Source: Polietes domitor
Taxonomy: Eukaryota; Arthropoda; Insecta; Diptera; Muscidae
Reading direction: 5' to 3'
Length of the DNA: 64,000 nt
Assembly: GCA_947397865.1 (NCBI GenBank)
Contig: OX377619.1
Coordinates: 104,873,007 to 104,937,006, forward strand
Part shown: piece after piece, positions 1 through 11,130 of the stretch
Position numbering within the stretch: the first letter of the stretch is position 1
Layout: the number at the start of each line of letters is the position of its first letter
Notes under the pieces: generated by a model
Databases searched by the model: none
What the model was told of the DNA's origin: nothing
The model's input: only the letters and a program-made list of their open reading frames with translations
Made by a program: the position numbers and the translations under genes

Positions 1-1400
1 CTAAGCCTAAACGGGAGGAATGCATACATTCATCTGACAACAGATGAGAGTGTGAAAAATAACAAAAAAGAACGTGATGACAGTTTGTATTTAACCGCGA
101 AACCCCTTGACCGAGCGCGCTCTTATTCTCCACAATTGTCTGACCAAATGTCAGAGAAAAGAAACGAAATTACGAAAAGAAATACAGGCTTAAATATCGA
201 AATGTCTAAAAGTATGCTTTTAAATAAGTGTAGTAATGTGGATACAAAGAAAGAAAAGAGTGCTGATATAAATGTGTCAAAGGGCGCGATCCCCAAAATA
301 AATCTGACAGCCGGAAATGTCGATAATAAAATCCAAACGGGTATAGATAGATACGTACTCGTCAATAAACGTAAGTCCAGCCCTAGGTCCTCACGACAAG
401 AACCATCCTCAAAAATGCATAAAGGATACATTCCGGTAAGTCAAAACCGTTTCTCACTTCTCAGCACTGAGGACGCCACTGACCAAGGAAATGAAATTGT
501 TAAGGAATTCAAACCTCCTCCAATATACTTACGAGAGCAGACATCGAATGAGCTCGTTAATAAGCTTTCCCAGCTAGTAGGAAAAAATATTTTCATGTAA
601 CTACTATACGAAGGGGAAATGTCCAAGAGACGAAAGTACAAACGTACTCTGAGTCCGTCTACAGGAAAATGGTCGACCTATTCGACAAAGAAAAGAAAAA
701 TTATTACACTTATCAACTTAAAAGCTCTAAGGGGTTAGTTGTAATAATAAAGGGAATTGATAGTTCTGTATTACCAGAAGAAATAAGAAAAGAACTCGAA
801 GAAGAAGGATATGAAGTAAAGTCGGTTATAAATATCCTTAACAAAAATAAAATGCCACAGCCCATGTTTAAAGTGGAATTAACATTTGAGTCGTCAAGAA
901 TAAAAAAGAAGGGTGCGACTCACCCAATATATGATCTGCGGTATCTGTGCAGTCGTAGAATAAGAGTAGAGGAACCGCTAAAGCGCAGGGATCCTCCTCA
1001 ATGTACCAATTGCCAGGAATTCGGACACACCAAGACCTACTGTAAGTTGCCTTCAGTGTGCGTCAGGTGTAGCGATGTGCATAAATCTTTGGAATGTCCA
1101 CATTCCAAAGAAGACTCTAGTGCAAAAAAATGTAGTAACTGTGGTGAAAATCACACGGCAAATTATAGAGGCTGCCCTGTGTACATCCACATGAGAAAAG
1201 CCACCAACGCAACTAGACCAAAGCCTGTGTACTTACAGTACCAGCCTGCACCCTACCCGAACCTGAAGACCATAGCCCCTATGGTAAATGCTAGCTCTAG
1301 CAACAAGACTCTGTCCCGAGTCCCATCTAACACAAATCCTACTAATTTATCATACGCCCGTACGCTAAAAGAAGGTACTTCCGTAAGTCAAAAATACTGA
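1..1400 (+). pseudogene. Gag-like ORF1 of Jockey-clade copy 1, partial, frameshifted
   Basis: The nucleic-acid-binding ORF1 protein of a Jockey-type LINE packages element RNA. The frame is open from the window edge to a stop at 598-600. Similarity to the ORF1 at 19109 then continues in another frame, through the ATG at 669, to 1400, so one frameshift near 598 splits the gene. The second piece holds three zinc knuckles at its residues 112-125 (CX2CX4HX4C), 131-143 (CX2CX3HX4C) and 155-169 (CX2CX3HX6C). The preceding ~90 residues resemble the PRE_C2HC-associated region of insect LINE ORF1 proteins. The N-terminal piece is charged, low-complexity and unconserved, as is usual. The product would be truncated before the knuckles. 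Confidence 0.88.
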
Positions 1401-1416
1401 ATCAAAAATAAATCCA

Positions 1417-4019
1417 TTGCGAATTTGTTTTTGGAACGCAAACGGCCTAAGCCAGCACAAACATGAAGTAGATAATTTTCTTCGACACCAAAAAATCGAC
1501 ATACTTCTTGTCTCAGAGACACATTTTACTATAAGGAACTGTTTTAGAATAAACGGATATTGTACTTACGACACAAAACACCCGAGCGGTAAAGCCTGTG
1601 GTGGCACAGCTGTTATTGTGCACAATAGGGTAAGGCATTGTCCAATACAGGAATATAGAACAGAGCACATACAGGCTACGTCAATCAACCTCACAAATAT
1701 GAACATTGTGATATCAGCAATTTATTGCCCTCCGAGATATAATATAAACAGTGCTCAATTTGTAGACTTCTTCTCTACACTAGGGTCGAAATTTATAGCA
1801 GCTGGTGACTATAACGCCAAACATACCTATTGGGGTTCACGAATTACCCTTCCAAGAGGTAGGCAATTATTAAGTGCGATGTCACGCGCTAAACTAGACG
1901 TTATTTCTAGCGGCCAGCCGACATACTGGCCCTCAGACTTAAGCAAAATACCTGATTTAATCGACTTCGCTATAGTCAAGAATATAAGACGTGATCAAAG
2001 TTCCATATATACTTCATTCGATCTTTCTTCTGATCATCCCCTTCAATTATGACATTGTTCAATATCAAGTCAGAAAATGAGAACGAAGTCCATAACTTTC
2101 CTAACAGACGCACGAACTGGATGAAATAAAAAAAGTATGTTAGTACACATATGCCTCAGGACATTTGTTTAAAATCTGAGGATGAAATAGAACATGCCGT
2201 TAACCTCTTTACTGATATTGTGAACAATGCAGCTAAGGTGGCAACACCGAAAGACATTAATGGAGGTGGCAACCCTGCAAACTGCCCAAGGGATATTGAA
2301 GCCCTTATTAGAGAGATAAGAAAGCTTAGAAGGGAATGGCAGAGATATCGCTCCCCAACTCTGAAGTGTCGACTCAAGCATTGCCAGAAAAGATTAACGT
2401 TTGCCCTTAAGGCAAAGGAGGAATCTGCCCTCAAAATCTACCTGCAGAATTTAGATCCAACAGAGAGAAGTGATTTTAGCCTCTGGAAGGCCACAAAAGA
2501 TATGCCCTATTGCGCATGAATCCCCGCTACGCCTTCAGAATGGCAGTTGGGCAAAAAGCACTGAAGAGAAGGTCAATGCATTTGCCAACCACTTGGAAGA
2601 GGTATTTACACCAAATAGTGGACGATCTTCTGTCAATCCGCCCGAGATAGACGAAATGGTCCCTCACCCACTGCGTCTCAGGTTTAAAATCATAGAAGAA
2701 TCTATTAAAGACCTTGAAACTAAAAAATCCCCTGGTAAGGATGGAATTACAGCGAGAATGATTAAAGAGCTTCCTCATTCAGCAATGAAAACTATTCTAT
2801 TTATCTTTAATAGTATTTTGCGTACGGGCTACTTTCCAACATCTTGGAAGAGGTCTGAGATAGTAATGATTCCAAAGCCCGGAAAGGACTTAACTCAGGT
2901 TAAGTCATACCGTCCGATAAGTCTACTGTCGATATTGTCAAAAATGTTTGAGAAAATTCTATTGATGAAGATTACACCATACATAGAAAATAGCGGAATT
3001 ATACCCGATCACCAATTCGGGTTTCGTAAAAGCCACAGTACCATAGAGCAAGTACACCGTATTGTTACTGTTATTAGAAGGGCGTTTGAGAACAAGCAGT
3101 ATTGTTCCGCCCTCTTCATAGACATTTCCCAGGCGTTTGACAAAGTTTGGCATGATGGACTTGTGCATAAAATAACTCGTTTGCTGCCAAATAAATAGAT
3201 CGTTTGAAGTAAGATTGAAAGGCAAATTTTCTAGCCCTAAGAAAATAACTGCAGGCGTCCCTCAAGGTAGTATTCTGGGACCCATCTTGTATATCTTATA
3301 TACGGCAGATATGCCGACGAGTTCTCTTACACATACTTCCACGTTTGCAGATGACACTGCTTTCGTTAGTGTCCACAAAGACTCAACAATTGCGTCTTAT
3401 CAATTGCAGTCACACGTCCGTGTGCTTCAAACGTGGTTAGTGAAATGGAGGGTAATGGTAAATGCAACAAAGTGCACACATGTCACGTTTTCCTTAGAAA
3501 AGAGACACTTGTCCACCAATTGATATATTTAATAACAGTATACCTCAAAAGGCAAACGTAAAGTACCTTGGAATTCATTTGGACCGCCGTCTTACATGGG
3601 CATACCATATTGATTCCAAAGTAACCCAGATAAAGCTGAAATTGCTACAGCTACAATGGCTTATTGGACCACGGTCTGCTCTAGACCTTGAATATAAAGT
3701 CCTTATTTAAAAATGCATTATAAAACCCATATGGACATATGGTATCCAGCTTTGGGGTTCAGCGTGTGCATCTAATGTCAATAAGCTACAGAGAAGCCAG
3801 TCAAAAATTCTACGATTGATTACGAACGCCCCTTGGTACATCAGAAATGGAAACATTCATAAGGACCTTAACATCCCAATGATCAAAGAAGAAGTCAAGA
3901 GATACTGCCGGAGCTACGTTTCTAAGCTACACATCCATCCAAATACACTCGCTCGAGAGCTGCTAAATTATGAAGGACACAGCCGTCTCAGGAGAAGAAA
4001 TACCCTAGATCTAGTTTAG
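1417..4019 (+). pseudogene. ORF2 (endonuclease-reverse transcriptase) of Jockey-clade copy 1, broken
   Basis: This was once a single APE endonuclease plus RT polyprotein. The frame opens at 1417 with TTG where an ATG is expected (context CCATTGCG), so the start codon looks mutated. The endonuclease (1417-2052) keeps NANG, SETH, the GDYNAKH catalytic block and SSDH. Frameshifts follow near 2050 and 2500. The RT region 2530-3198 keeps SYRPISLL, QFGFR and the motif A block FIDISQAFDKVW. A small deletion with a shift lies near 3198. GVPQGS and the catalytic FADD (about 3345) follow. There is a further shift near 3523 and a stop at about 3708 within the thumb. The C-terminal end (3816-4019) is readable and closely matches the end of the ORF2 at 20233-22884. 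At least four lesions make it non-functional. Confidence 0.9.
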
Positions 4020-4208
4020 AATTTTGAATTGTCACAATGCTAATGTAATATTTTGATAAAACTTTTATTACATACTTTTGCAAACTCTTGCTGGTTATAT
4101 ACTGTAAATAACCTTTAGAATAAGAATCCTAGGTTAAGATTTGAATACTTATTGTTATTTTCACAAGTTATGAAAGATACAATAAATAACAAAAAACGTA
4201 AAAAAAAA
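4020..4208 (+). other. 3'UTR and poly(A) tail of Jockey-clade copy 1
   Basis: AT-rich trailer after the ORF2 stop. The polyadenylation hexamer AATAAA lies at 4181-4186, followed by an A-rich tail interrupted by CGT. The sequence GAAAATGAATTTGGGG that follows also occurs at 13340 without a LINE before it, which marks the element end at about 4209. Confidence 0.75.
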
Positions 4209-4209
4209 G

Positions 4210-6118
4210 AAAATGAATTTGGGGACTTTTGTTTTTTGTTGGGGACTTTGTTTTCCTATAAAACTAAATTTTAGTGGTTGAAGAGTAGAAAATGACATTG
4301 TATATCAGTGACACCTATGAGGCAAACAAAAAAAAATAAACACGATACTAAACCGATTTTGGACGATCGGTTTGGGGCTTGGGAAAAAATAATTGAATTG
4401 TTTCGAGGTAATATTTAGTATCGCACTTAGAAATCCTATAAAAAAATAAAATAATTTTTTTAAAATAGTATCACATTTGTAAATTTTGTTTGGTGACAGA
4501 TAGCTTGTTCGATTCCACTCCTGTTTTCCCTGTTTTTATTTTTGTTTTGTCATCATTACCTCAAAATAATCTTAATTGCACTGTCGTTTCTTTGGTACCA
4601 TTTTCATCTTGTTTGTAAAATACTTTCCCCTAAAGTAGTGTATTAAGTGTAAAAACTACAACATAAGGTATAATTTTTACACCTTATCCCGTTTACCCTT
4701 CTTATACAATTTTGCAAATTTAAAAAAAAATTATAATGCTACATACATGAGTTTGTGAATTTTTATCCCTTGTTGTCCGTTGCCTCTATAAGTACGAAAA
4801 TCCCCTGTGCAATACTCGTTACACACTCCGAATTTCGTTATTAGAGATGCAATAGTTAATTTTATACCAAATTTATGTGCTTACTCATTAATACCCCAAA
4901 AATCATTTATTTTGTGCCTGCTGAATTAGTGCTCTCATTAGATTTCTTAAAACAGTAACAATTTTTGTGTGATTCTGGGGCTATACTATATATTATTATA
5001 TATTATTTTTATAAATTGAGGGTATAAACTCCGTAAATGGTATCTTGCATGCCATTTTAATATAATGGTTTGGAAAATCATTTATCACGCCTACTTATTC
5101 CGAATTTCATACTTAACGGCGCTTAGTGGTTGAGAATCAAAATCCATAGGCCAAAATCCAATAATTTTTTTATAGTTGATATTTTTGAGTTCTGTAAAAA
5201 ACCAAAAAACAAGGACCCAAAGATTATTTTGACATATTAACATTAAATTCGATTTGTCTGCTAAATCAGGTATTATTTAGTTTGCATATTTCCGGCAAAA
5301 GAACTCTGATTTTTATAAAATTTAGCATAAGGATGAAGGAAATTTCTCATCTTTTAATCTGCGTACCTACTATTCAGAAGTTAATGAGACGAAAATAACT
5401 AAATTGAGTTTTGGAACTAGAAAAATCTGACTTTTTGCACTAAATGTGTGCTATCTTCCAAGAGCAAAAGTCACACCTTTCCAAATATGTATATATTTCT
5501 TTAAAGGCTTTTGAAGGAAAAAAAGTTGTGTAGATCCAATGTAAGACATTTGTTCAAAAACGATATTTTTACAATATTCATTACAACCAAACTATATTAG
5601 GCACAAGCATAGTTTTGGCGTCATAATAAAGATAAGAAACCACAATTTCTAATAAAAAATTTGAGTGCAAAATCTCTAAAAATGTGTGAGAAACAGTTCG
5701 ACAAAATAAAAAAAGAAATTAAGTTTTTTCCAATTTCCAAAATCTGAAAAAAGGTGAAAATATGTAATACATAAAAATTCAAATTTTTCCTTCGCATTAT
5801 GAACTAATACGTAAAAATATGTTAAAAACGTAAAGACAAAAAAATAAAAGTTCTAATATTCTTTAAAATCGAAAAATATGAAAATTAGTAAACCCCATTT
5901 TAATGTTAATATCTCAAAATAATCTTTGGGTCTGGTTTTTTTTACAGAACTCAAATATGTTGAATTTTGGCTGATGGATTTTGATTCTGAACCACTGTGC
6001 GGCGCAATAAGTAGACATAAATTTTAGTACAAATTTTGAAAACTGAATTGTTGGTGCGAGTTTACGCTAAAGATGAACACAACCATTTCAAGGCGATGTT
6101 ATCCTTTTTGTCCCATTT
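4210..6118. repeat. Repeat block A (left copy of an ancient duplicated segment)
   Basis: The sequence from 4210 matches 13336-14777 plus 23216-24182 in order and orientation, for example GTTGGGGACTTTG, CTTTGGTACCATTTTCATC and CATTTATTTTGTGCCTGCTG. Identity looks high in stretches, with many small indels. The second copy is split by the LOA-like insertion. Copy A lacks about 720 bp that copy B has between 13709 and 14431. No protein signature is present apart from the TIR element inside. The similarity ends near TTTTTGTCCCATTTAA. Confidence 0.85.
5122..5999. mobile_element. Non-autonomous Transib-like DNA element with CGGCG target duplication
   Basis: The ends are inverted repeats of about 130 bp or more: 5122-5255 pairs with the complement of 5885-5999. 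The direct 5-bp repeat CGGCG flanks both ends (5117-5121 and 6000-6004). Transib elements are known for 5-bp CGNCG-type target duplications and for termini like CACWRTG, and the right end reads CACAGTG inward. The left end has decayed to CTTAGTG. No transposase reading frame lies inside, so it is a non-autonomous or deleted copy. A counterpart sits at the same place in the duplicated block at 23430-23968. Confidence 0.75.
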
Positions 6119-7367
6119 AAATAACTCGTCTGAAATGGTAATTTTGCAATAAAATCATGAAAATACAAAATTACATAAAAAATCGTGGACACTTTCTTGA
6201 ATTTCGGACAAAGGTTATGAAAAATACAAACAAACTAAACGAATTGTGCCAATTTCAAGATTGTGTAGTGCTAATTTCGCTAATGGATACCAAATTGTTC
6301 GGAAAATTTTTATTTTTATTAACCGATACCACTTCTTGACATTCGATTAGAGCTATTTCTTATGAACTTTTAATTGTGTATTGCAATAAAAGTTTGGAAA
6401 TTTAATAACAAAATCGTTTAGTAATTTTAAAAAAGTGTAGGTAAGAATCACTTTGATATCATACTGAAATCTAAAATATTCTTAATAAAAGCAAATAATT
6501 TGCTTGATGCTTGTATAGTGCTAAGATGTAACATTTGCGATTGGACATTTTTATCGAGCTGTATCTAAATCTGAATCCATGTGTCCTATTTTCATCACAG
6601 ATGCAACAACAACGTTTTCTGTTACTTCCAATGTTTTCGGAGTTTTCAATTATAATACAAATCCATTGCGACAAACGAAGAAAACTGTTTAATATACATA
6701 AACTCATTTCTCTTTTTTCATTTACAACAACTGGTGACATGTTTTACCGCAAACAAACTAATTTTTCCCACAAAAGAAACTCAAAAACTATGTTCACGTG
6801 TTTAAAATTTCGTTTCTACGCAATGCATTTTTCTCTGCGTGTAGGTCTCTATTTTAAAATCTTCTTTAAAGTTGCGAAACAATAAGAAATGAGTTTTAAC
6901 TTACCACAATTTTTGTTATATTTATCACTTATGTCAAATATTTTTCAGATTTAGTATTTTTTTGTACATATGTAACAAGTATTATTCAAAACAGAAACAA
7001 CAAATTCAGTAACTAAGATCTACGTAGGAAAACGAAACTCCAAAATATCAATTATTTGGATTTTTGGAATTAAAATTTCTAGCTGTTTCTTCTTGCATTT
7101 CATCGAAAACAAAAAACTGTATTTGTTATTCGAATTTATACATATTTAAGATTATAAAAATAAAGAAACATTTCCAAATAATTTTTATTTAATCGGAATA
7201 TGCGTATAAACTAAAAACCCAAAACTCTTTAGACATCCTATTTAGACCCATACTTTGTCAAAAAGCATATCCAATTTTCTGTATTTATCATAGAAAAAAT
7301 GCAGGGCCTGAAGGGTTAAGCGCCGAGGAATTCAATCTTTTTTTTTGTAATATTTCTTCAAAATATA
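6119..7367. other. AT-rich non-coding stretch
   Basis: Long runs of A and T with scattered 60-116-codon open frames (6157-6339 +, 6471-6740 -, 6535-6885 +). None has a recognisable motif, and their composition follows the surrounding DNA. I see no gene, RNA or clear repeat structure here. Confidence 0.6.
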
Positions 7368-7369
7368 TA

Positions 7370-8263
7370 TCGAGGGTTTATATTCAAAAGTGGATATGAA
7401 CCATTTTCTCGAAAATGAGTTTTTGATGCCAAACTATTCTCAGATTTGGATGTCATCTGTCATATAAATTTAGAAAAGATTTTTTTCTAAAGCCATTTTT
7501 TAATTTTCTGATTTGGCTATCCCCTTGCTCGTTAGTTTGTGACTGCATAAGTGGCTATGAACATAAAAATAATAGAAATAAAATAGTTCAACAATGGAGC
7601 AGCATAAACCGAAGGTTATAATTCGCTACAACGATTTTGTTTAAAACATTTTTCAAGATTTAGGGCATGTCGTACTATTCCATCATTTCGCGTTAATAGC
7701 ATTTTGATTCCCCAGTCATCAGGCTAAAATAGGAAAAATGGTGGTTATATTGAAAATACCAAAATATTTCTTTGGCATGTGATGCTGACTTCATGGGGAA
7801 TATTTGTGTATGAAAAGTTTCAGAATTATGAACGAAGAAAGTTAAATTATAAGGAATTGCAACGGCGAATTTTGGAGTTTTCATCAATTGCAGCGATTTT
7901 TGCGACTGGCTACATATATGTTACAAGCTACCAATCTGACGGATGAAGCTGGAATCTTTAATTAATTCGCTGTGTACATCACTGAAAATGCGTTTTCTAT
8001 ACGAGATTGCTAAGATTTCATGGAAAAAGTTATGGAGTTTACAATAAATCTTATTGCTATGAATCTATGGCTATGAACCATGAAACCGCGAGTAATAGGA
8101 AATTTCGAAAACTTTTTAATCGTAGCAATTAGTATTCCTTTTTAGATTAAACTGTAGAAGAACGATTAATAATTTCTCTTCAAATTAAGAAGAAAATCAG
8201 ATTTTTCGCTCTCCTGAAACGTTATATTTTTGTTCATAGCCACTTATGAATATAAGCCCTCGA
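7370..8263. mobile_element. Non-autonomous TIR element with TA flanks
   Basis: The left end (TCGAGGGTTTATATTC...) and the complement of the right end (TCGAGGGCTTATATTC...) match over about 31 bp with three differences. The dinucleotide TA flanks both ends (7368-7369 and 8264-8265), as expected for the Tc1/mariner group. A fragment of the TIR, CATAAGTGGCTATGAACAT, recurs in direct orientation at about 7546. No transposase is encoded. The flanks are so AT-rich that TA could be chance, so the superfamily assignment is tentative while the TIR structure itself is clear. Confidence 0.65.
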
Positions 8264-8265
8264 TA

Positions 8266-9049
8266 TGTATGTATGTAATTTCAAGCAAATATTTAAACAA
8301 AAGTTCTACACTTTGAGAACAAGTGTGTTAATAAAAGCACAGATTGTCTGCTGCATATCTGCAGACACTTTTCTGCTATTACAGCTGTTTTTTTTTTTTG
8401 GTATAACAGCAGTTTTCTGCAATCTTACATCACCATTCACACTGCTAAAGAGATTGCAGTCTGCTAAAATTGTCTGTTGTTAATTAAAATATAAAAATAG
8501 ATAAGCGTTCATAAGCGAGTTTAGCTCGAATTTTCTTTTATTTTAGCGTGGTTTTCTTATTGGTTTTCAAGGTTTTAAGTGAGAAAAAGATCTGAAATTT
8601 TTTGTATAGAAAAAATTCCATTTAGGAAATTTTAACTTAAAAATGATTTTTTTTCTAAAATGAAGTTAGAATGTTTACTGAAATTTATGCCGAGTTCTTC
8701 ATACATTTAAGTATTAATGAACTTATAAAAACATTTGAAATTGTTTAAAAAATATTGAATATTAATCAAAGAAGCAATTCTCGTTTGTTTGCATAGACAT
8801 TTCTTAAATACTTTATGAATTATTCTAAACAACCACTACGAAGGCGCCTATCTTGCCTTCGCAACAATCATGGAGTAATAGCTCAACTCCTTATGGCAGA
8901 TGTATCATGAAACTTTTGAGAAATATTTCATGTTGTCATTTTTTGTATCAGTTTTGCATACTCTGAAGCAAAACTATTTGTTTGATTTTTTAGTTAAATT
9001 TAATTTATTTTAATTTCACCTTTTTTCCTTGTATAAAATAAAATTTTCC
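8266..9049. other. AT-rich spacer with short foldbacks
   Basis: No coding signature. It includes a CTG/CAG-rich imperfect foldback around 8340-8470 with a T-run in the loop. A GC-rich stem-loop lies at 8839-8861 (arms CGAAGGC and GCCTTCG, 9-nt loop) and stands out from its AT-rich surroundings. Both could be ends of worn MITEs. Confidence 0.5.
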
Positions 9050-9335
9050 TCAGTTTAAGTAAAGATGTACTCGTTTTGAGTAACAAAATCAGAAAAATTG
9101 TCCTCAGGTTGAGTAAATATTTACTTGATTTGAATAAACATTTACTTAGTTTTAGGAATTTTTTAGCAAAATTTTACTAAGATTTAGTAAAAATTTACTT
9201 AGTTTTAGGAAAATGTTGTTTAAATTTAGTAAAAAATTACTTGGTTTTAGGAAAAATTTACTAAGATTTAGGGATATTTCAGCAAAATTCAATTTATATT
9301 TAGTAAAAATGTACTTAGTTTCCTAAATTTTAGTT
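9050..9335. repeat. Degenerate ~30-60-bp minisatellite
   Basis: Recurring variants of TTTAGTAAAAATTTACTTAG and TTTTAGGAAAA/TTTAGGGATAT make up the stretch, with unit spacing drifting by indels. The core is partly palindromic (TAGTAAA...TTTACTTA). No coding potential. Confidence 0.7.
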
Positions 9336-9380
9336 AATTTTAACTCATTATAGGGTTAACTGCGCACAGGCCTGCAATTC

Positions 9381-9578
9381 TTAATGAATGATTTTCTCAT
9401 ATGAAGAGAAATAATTTTGCAACACTACGTGGACACAGTGCAAAAAATAATGAAATAGAACAAAAACCAATCAATTAAATTCTATTCGATTAATCGAACA
9501 ATCCTTATCAAAAATTTGTCCGAATAATGAAAAATCATCATTTTCGAATTACCAAAAAATTTGGGCCAAGTACACGTA
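9381..9578. repeat. Second collinear duplicated block, left copy
   Basis: Matches 24490-24690 in the same orientation, including AATGATTTTCTCATA, GCAACACTACGTGGACA and AACCAATCAATTAAAT. The match stops abruptly at TTTGGGCCAA. Here the decayed antisense LINE follows within about 20 bp, whereas in the right copy it follows after more than 1 kb. A deletion in this copy is the simplest explanation. Confidence 0.8.
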
Positions 9579-9594
9579 TATATATTATATACGA

Positions 9595-10760
9595 ATCCAT
9601 ACTGTCGATCATTAAGTAAGTCATTGGTTTCTAAATACCTCACAAGATGGTGGTTAATCATACTGTCCATAACCATTGAGAGCGCTGAGCGGATCGCGAT
9701 TTGTCGATAGTTACCAGGGTTATTAGCCTCACCTTTTTCAGGGATGGGCTGGATGTTCGCAATCTTCCGCTGGGAAAACTCCTGCACGGTATGCAAGGTT
9801 GAAAATATTACGAAGGTGACGGGCAAGCGTCGAATAGGACAAGTGCTGAAATGCCATCCGGACCCGGAGATTTATTTACGTCGAGATTTGCGAGAACCCT
9901 CTGATGAATTCCTTGCAAACATTTCAGCCAATAGGTTAGCTTTGGCAATCGGGTTAGTGAATATCTGGAGAGTTGGGATTGATTGGTGTTATCCTTTACT
10001 CTTCTTACAAATGACCAAAAGCTCTTACTTCCCCTAGGAGAAGAAAGAACTTTGGCACTAAGACGTTGTTCGTACAGAAACTTTTACGACTAAGTACCCA
10101 GGGAGACTTGGTTCTTGTCTGCTTGCGTAGTAGATCAGTGGTGACATTTTTATTTAAACGCCATTTCCTGAACGCTTCCTCTTTGGACCTGACAGCAGTC
10201 TTGCATGTCTGGTTAAACCAATTTTTATTAGATAGTTTATCCGAAATAACTTTAATTTGAATAAATGACTTCATTCCAATAAGGATAATATTTTCAATCA
10301 TTTCAGCCGCAGCATCTATATCGCCATTTATAAAGCAAAGTTTCCAATTGAAATGCTGGTAAAAGTTGTTGAGCTCGGCCCAATGTGCCGACCCCTGTTT
10401 GGGGCTGGGGTCGAAGCGACACGAAGAGCGGAATACGAAAAGAATGCTGACACAATGCAATGATCCGAATTACCATGAGGTGCTAGATAGTTTTCAGGGT
10501 ATGATGTTAAGATGTTAACAAATCCTGTGAATCAGAATCCTCACACACATGCGTCTCATAAAGAGCAAAAACATCAGGCCGATGGAAATGTACATGAGCG
10601 TACACAGAAAAAAATTCGCTCTCAGCCCTCGTACATTGGCAAATTGTACTTTAAACTCGCTCACCATGAGAACAGACAAAAGAGAAATACAAAACAAAGT
10701 CAGTATGTGTCTACTGTTGATAAACCCCCTCCCTGCCGTTGCTGTACTCGCCAAATGCTT
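9595..10760 (-). pseudogene. Endonuclease-RT remnant of type 2 LINE copy A
   Basis: Read on the minus strand, the start near 10754 shows an endonuclease beginning (FANVRGLRANF, then an ALYETHV-like block in another frame). Only about 25 residues later comes the endonuclease end motif NSDHC at about 10465. The central catalytic part, including the expected GDFN block, is therefore deleted. A linker with WFNQTCKTAVRSKEEAFRKW (about 10180-10240) follows, then the RT finger region with PIPEKGEANNPGNYR (about 9735-9690) and QYGF. The RT palm with the catalytic aspartates is missing. Several frame changes occur, so it is non-functional. Confidence 0.75.
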
Positions 10761-11130
10761 AGTGTTATGCCTTAAGCAACGACAAGAAGAAAATAATGTC
10801 AGCTAGACTACACGAATGGTATTAGGGATATTGGGGATGTTGATGGTGCTCCCGCCACTGTTGTTGTTGCTGTTATTGTTTTTTGGTTATTGGTTTATTT
10901 TTGTTCGGTACGCGGCGCGGTATATGTTTGTTAGGCTTATTGTAGTTGGTTGTTTTCATTTTCTTAGGTTTGTTTCTTGGGTTAGTTTATTGTTGTGATA
11001 TATTGGTGGTGTTTATTGTGAGAGTAAGTTCTTTTTGTTGTTGTGATGTGCTATTGATGTGATCAGTTGTTATTGTTGTTTTCTTATTTGTTTCAAATTT
11101 GTCGTTTTTATGAAGTATATAATTGTAATT
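9595..11130 (-). mobile_element. Decayed non-LTR retrotransposon, type 2, copy A (antisense)
   Basis: Shares long stretches with 27030-28170 (for example GTAAGTCATTGGTTTCTAAA and GGTACGCGGCGCGGTATATG) in the same orientation. On the minus strand it runs from a 5'UTR-like portion (about 10840-11130) through endonuclease remnants to the RT fingers, where it is cut at 9595. Protein traits (PIPEKG, NPGNYRQIAI, QYGF) fit a LINE RT of the CR1/Jockey supergroup and differ from both Jockey-clade elements in the window. The clade is uncertain. Confidence 0.75.

Larger units (their letters stand above)
1..4209 (+). mobile_element. Jockey-clade non-LTR retrotransposon, copy 1, 5'-cut by window and decayed
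   Basis: The order Gag-like ORF1 with zinc knuckles, then APE-type endonuclease plus reverse transcriptase, then a short 3'UTR with AATAAA (4181-4186) and an A-rich tail (about 4191-4208) is that of a Jockey-clade LINE. The reading frame is open from base 1, so the 5' end lies outside the window. Both ORFs carry frameshifts and stops, so the copy cannot act by itself. Its proteins resemble those of the element at 18842-23065 along their whole length but differ at roughly half of the positions by eye, so the two are related families rather than sister copies. Its 3' end abuts the repeat block starting at 4210; the matching block at 13336 lacks this LINE. Confidence 0.93.

Noticed and set aside
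6471..6885. Overlapping 89- and 116-codon frames in the AT-rich spacer
   Set aside because: Phe/Ile/Lys/Asn-rich products follow base composition. No motif or initiation context supports them.
10816..10998. Hydrophobic 60-codon frame that looks like a membrane peptide
   Set aside because: It lies in the antisense 5' leader of the type 2 LINE, is T-rich by composition, and is not kept in the other copy.
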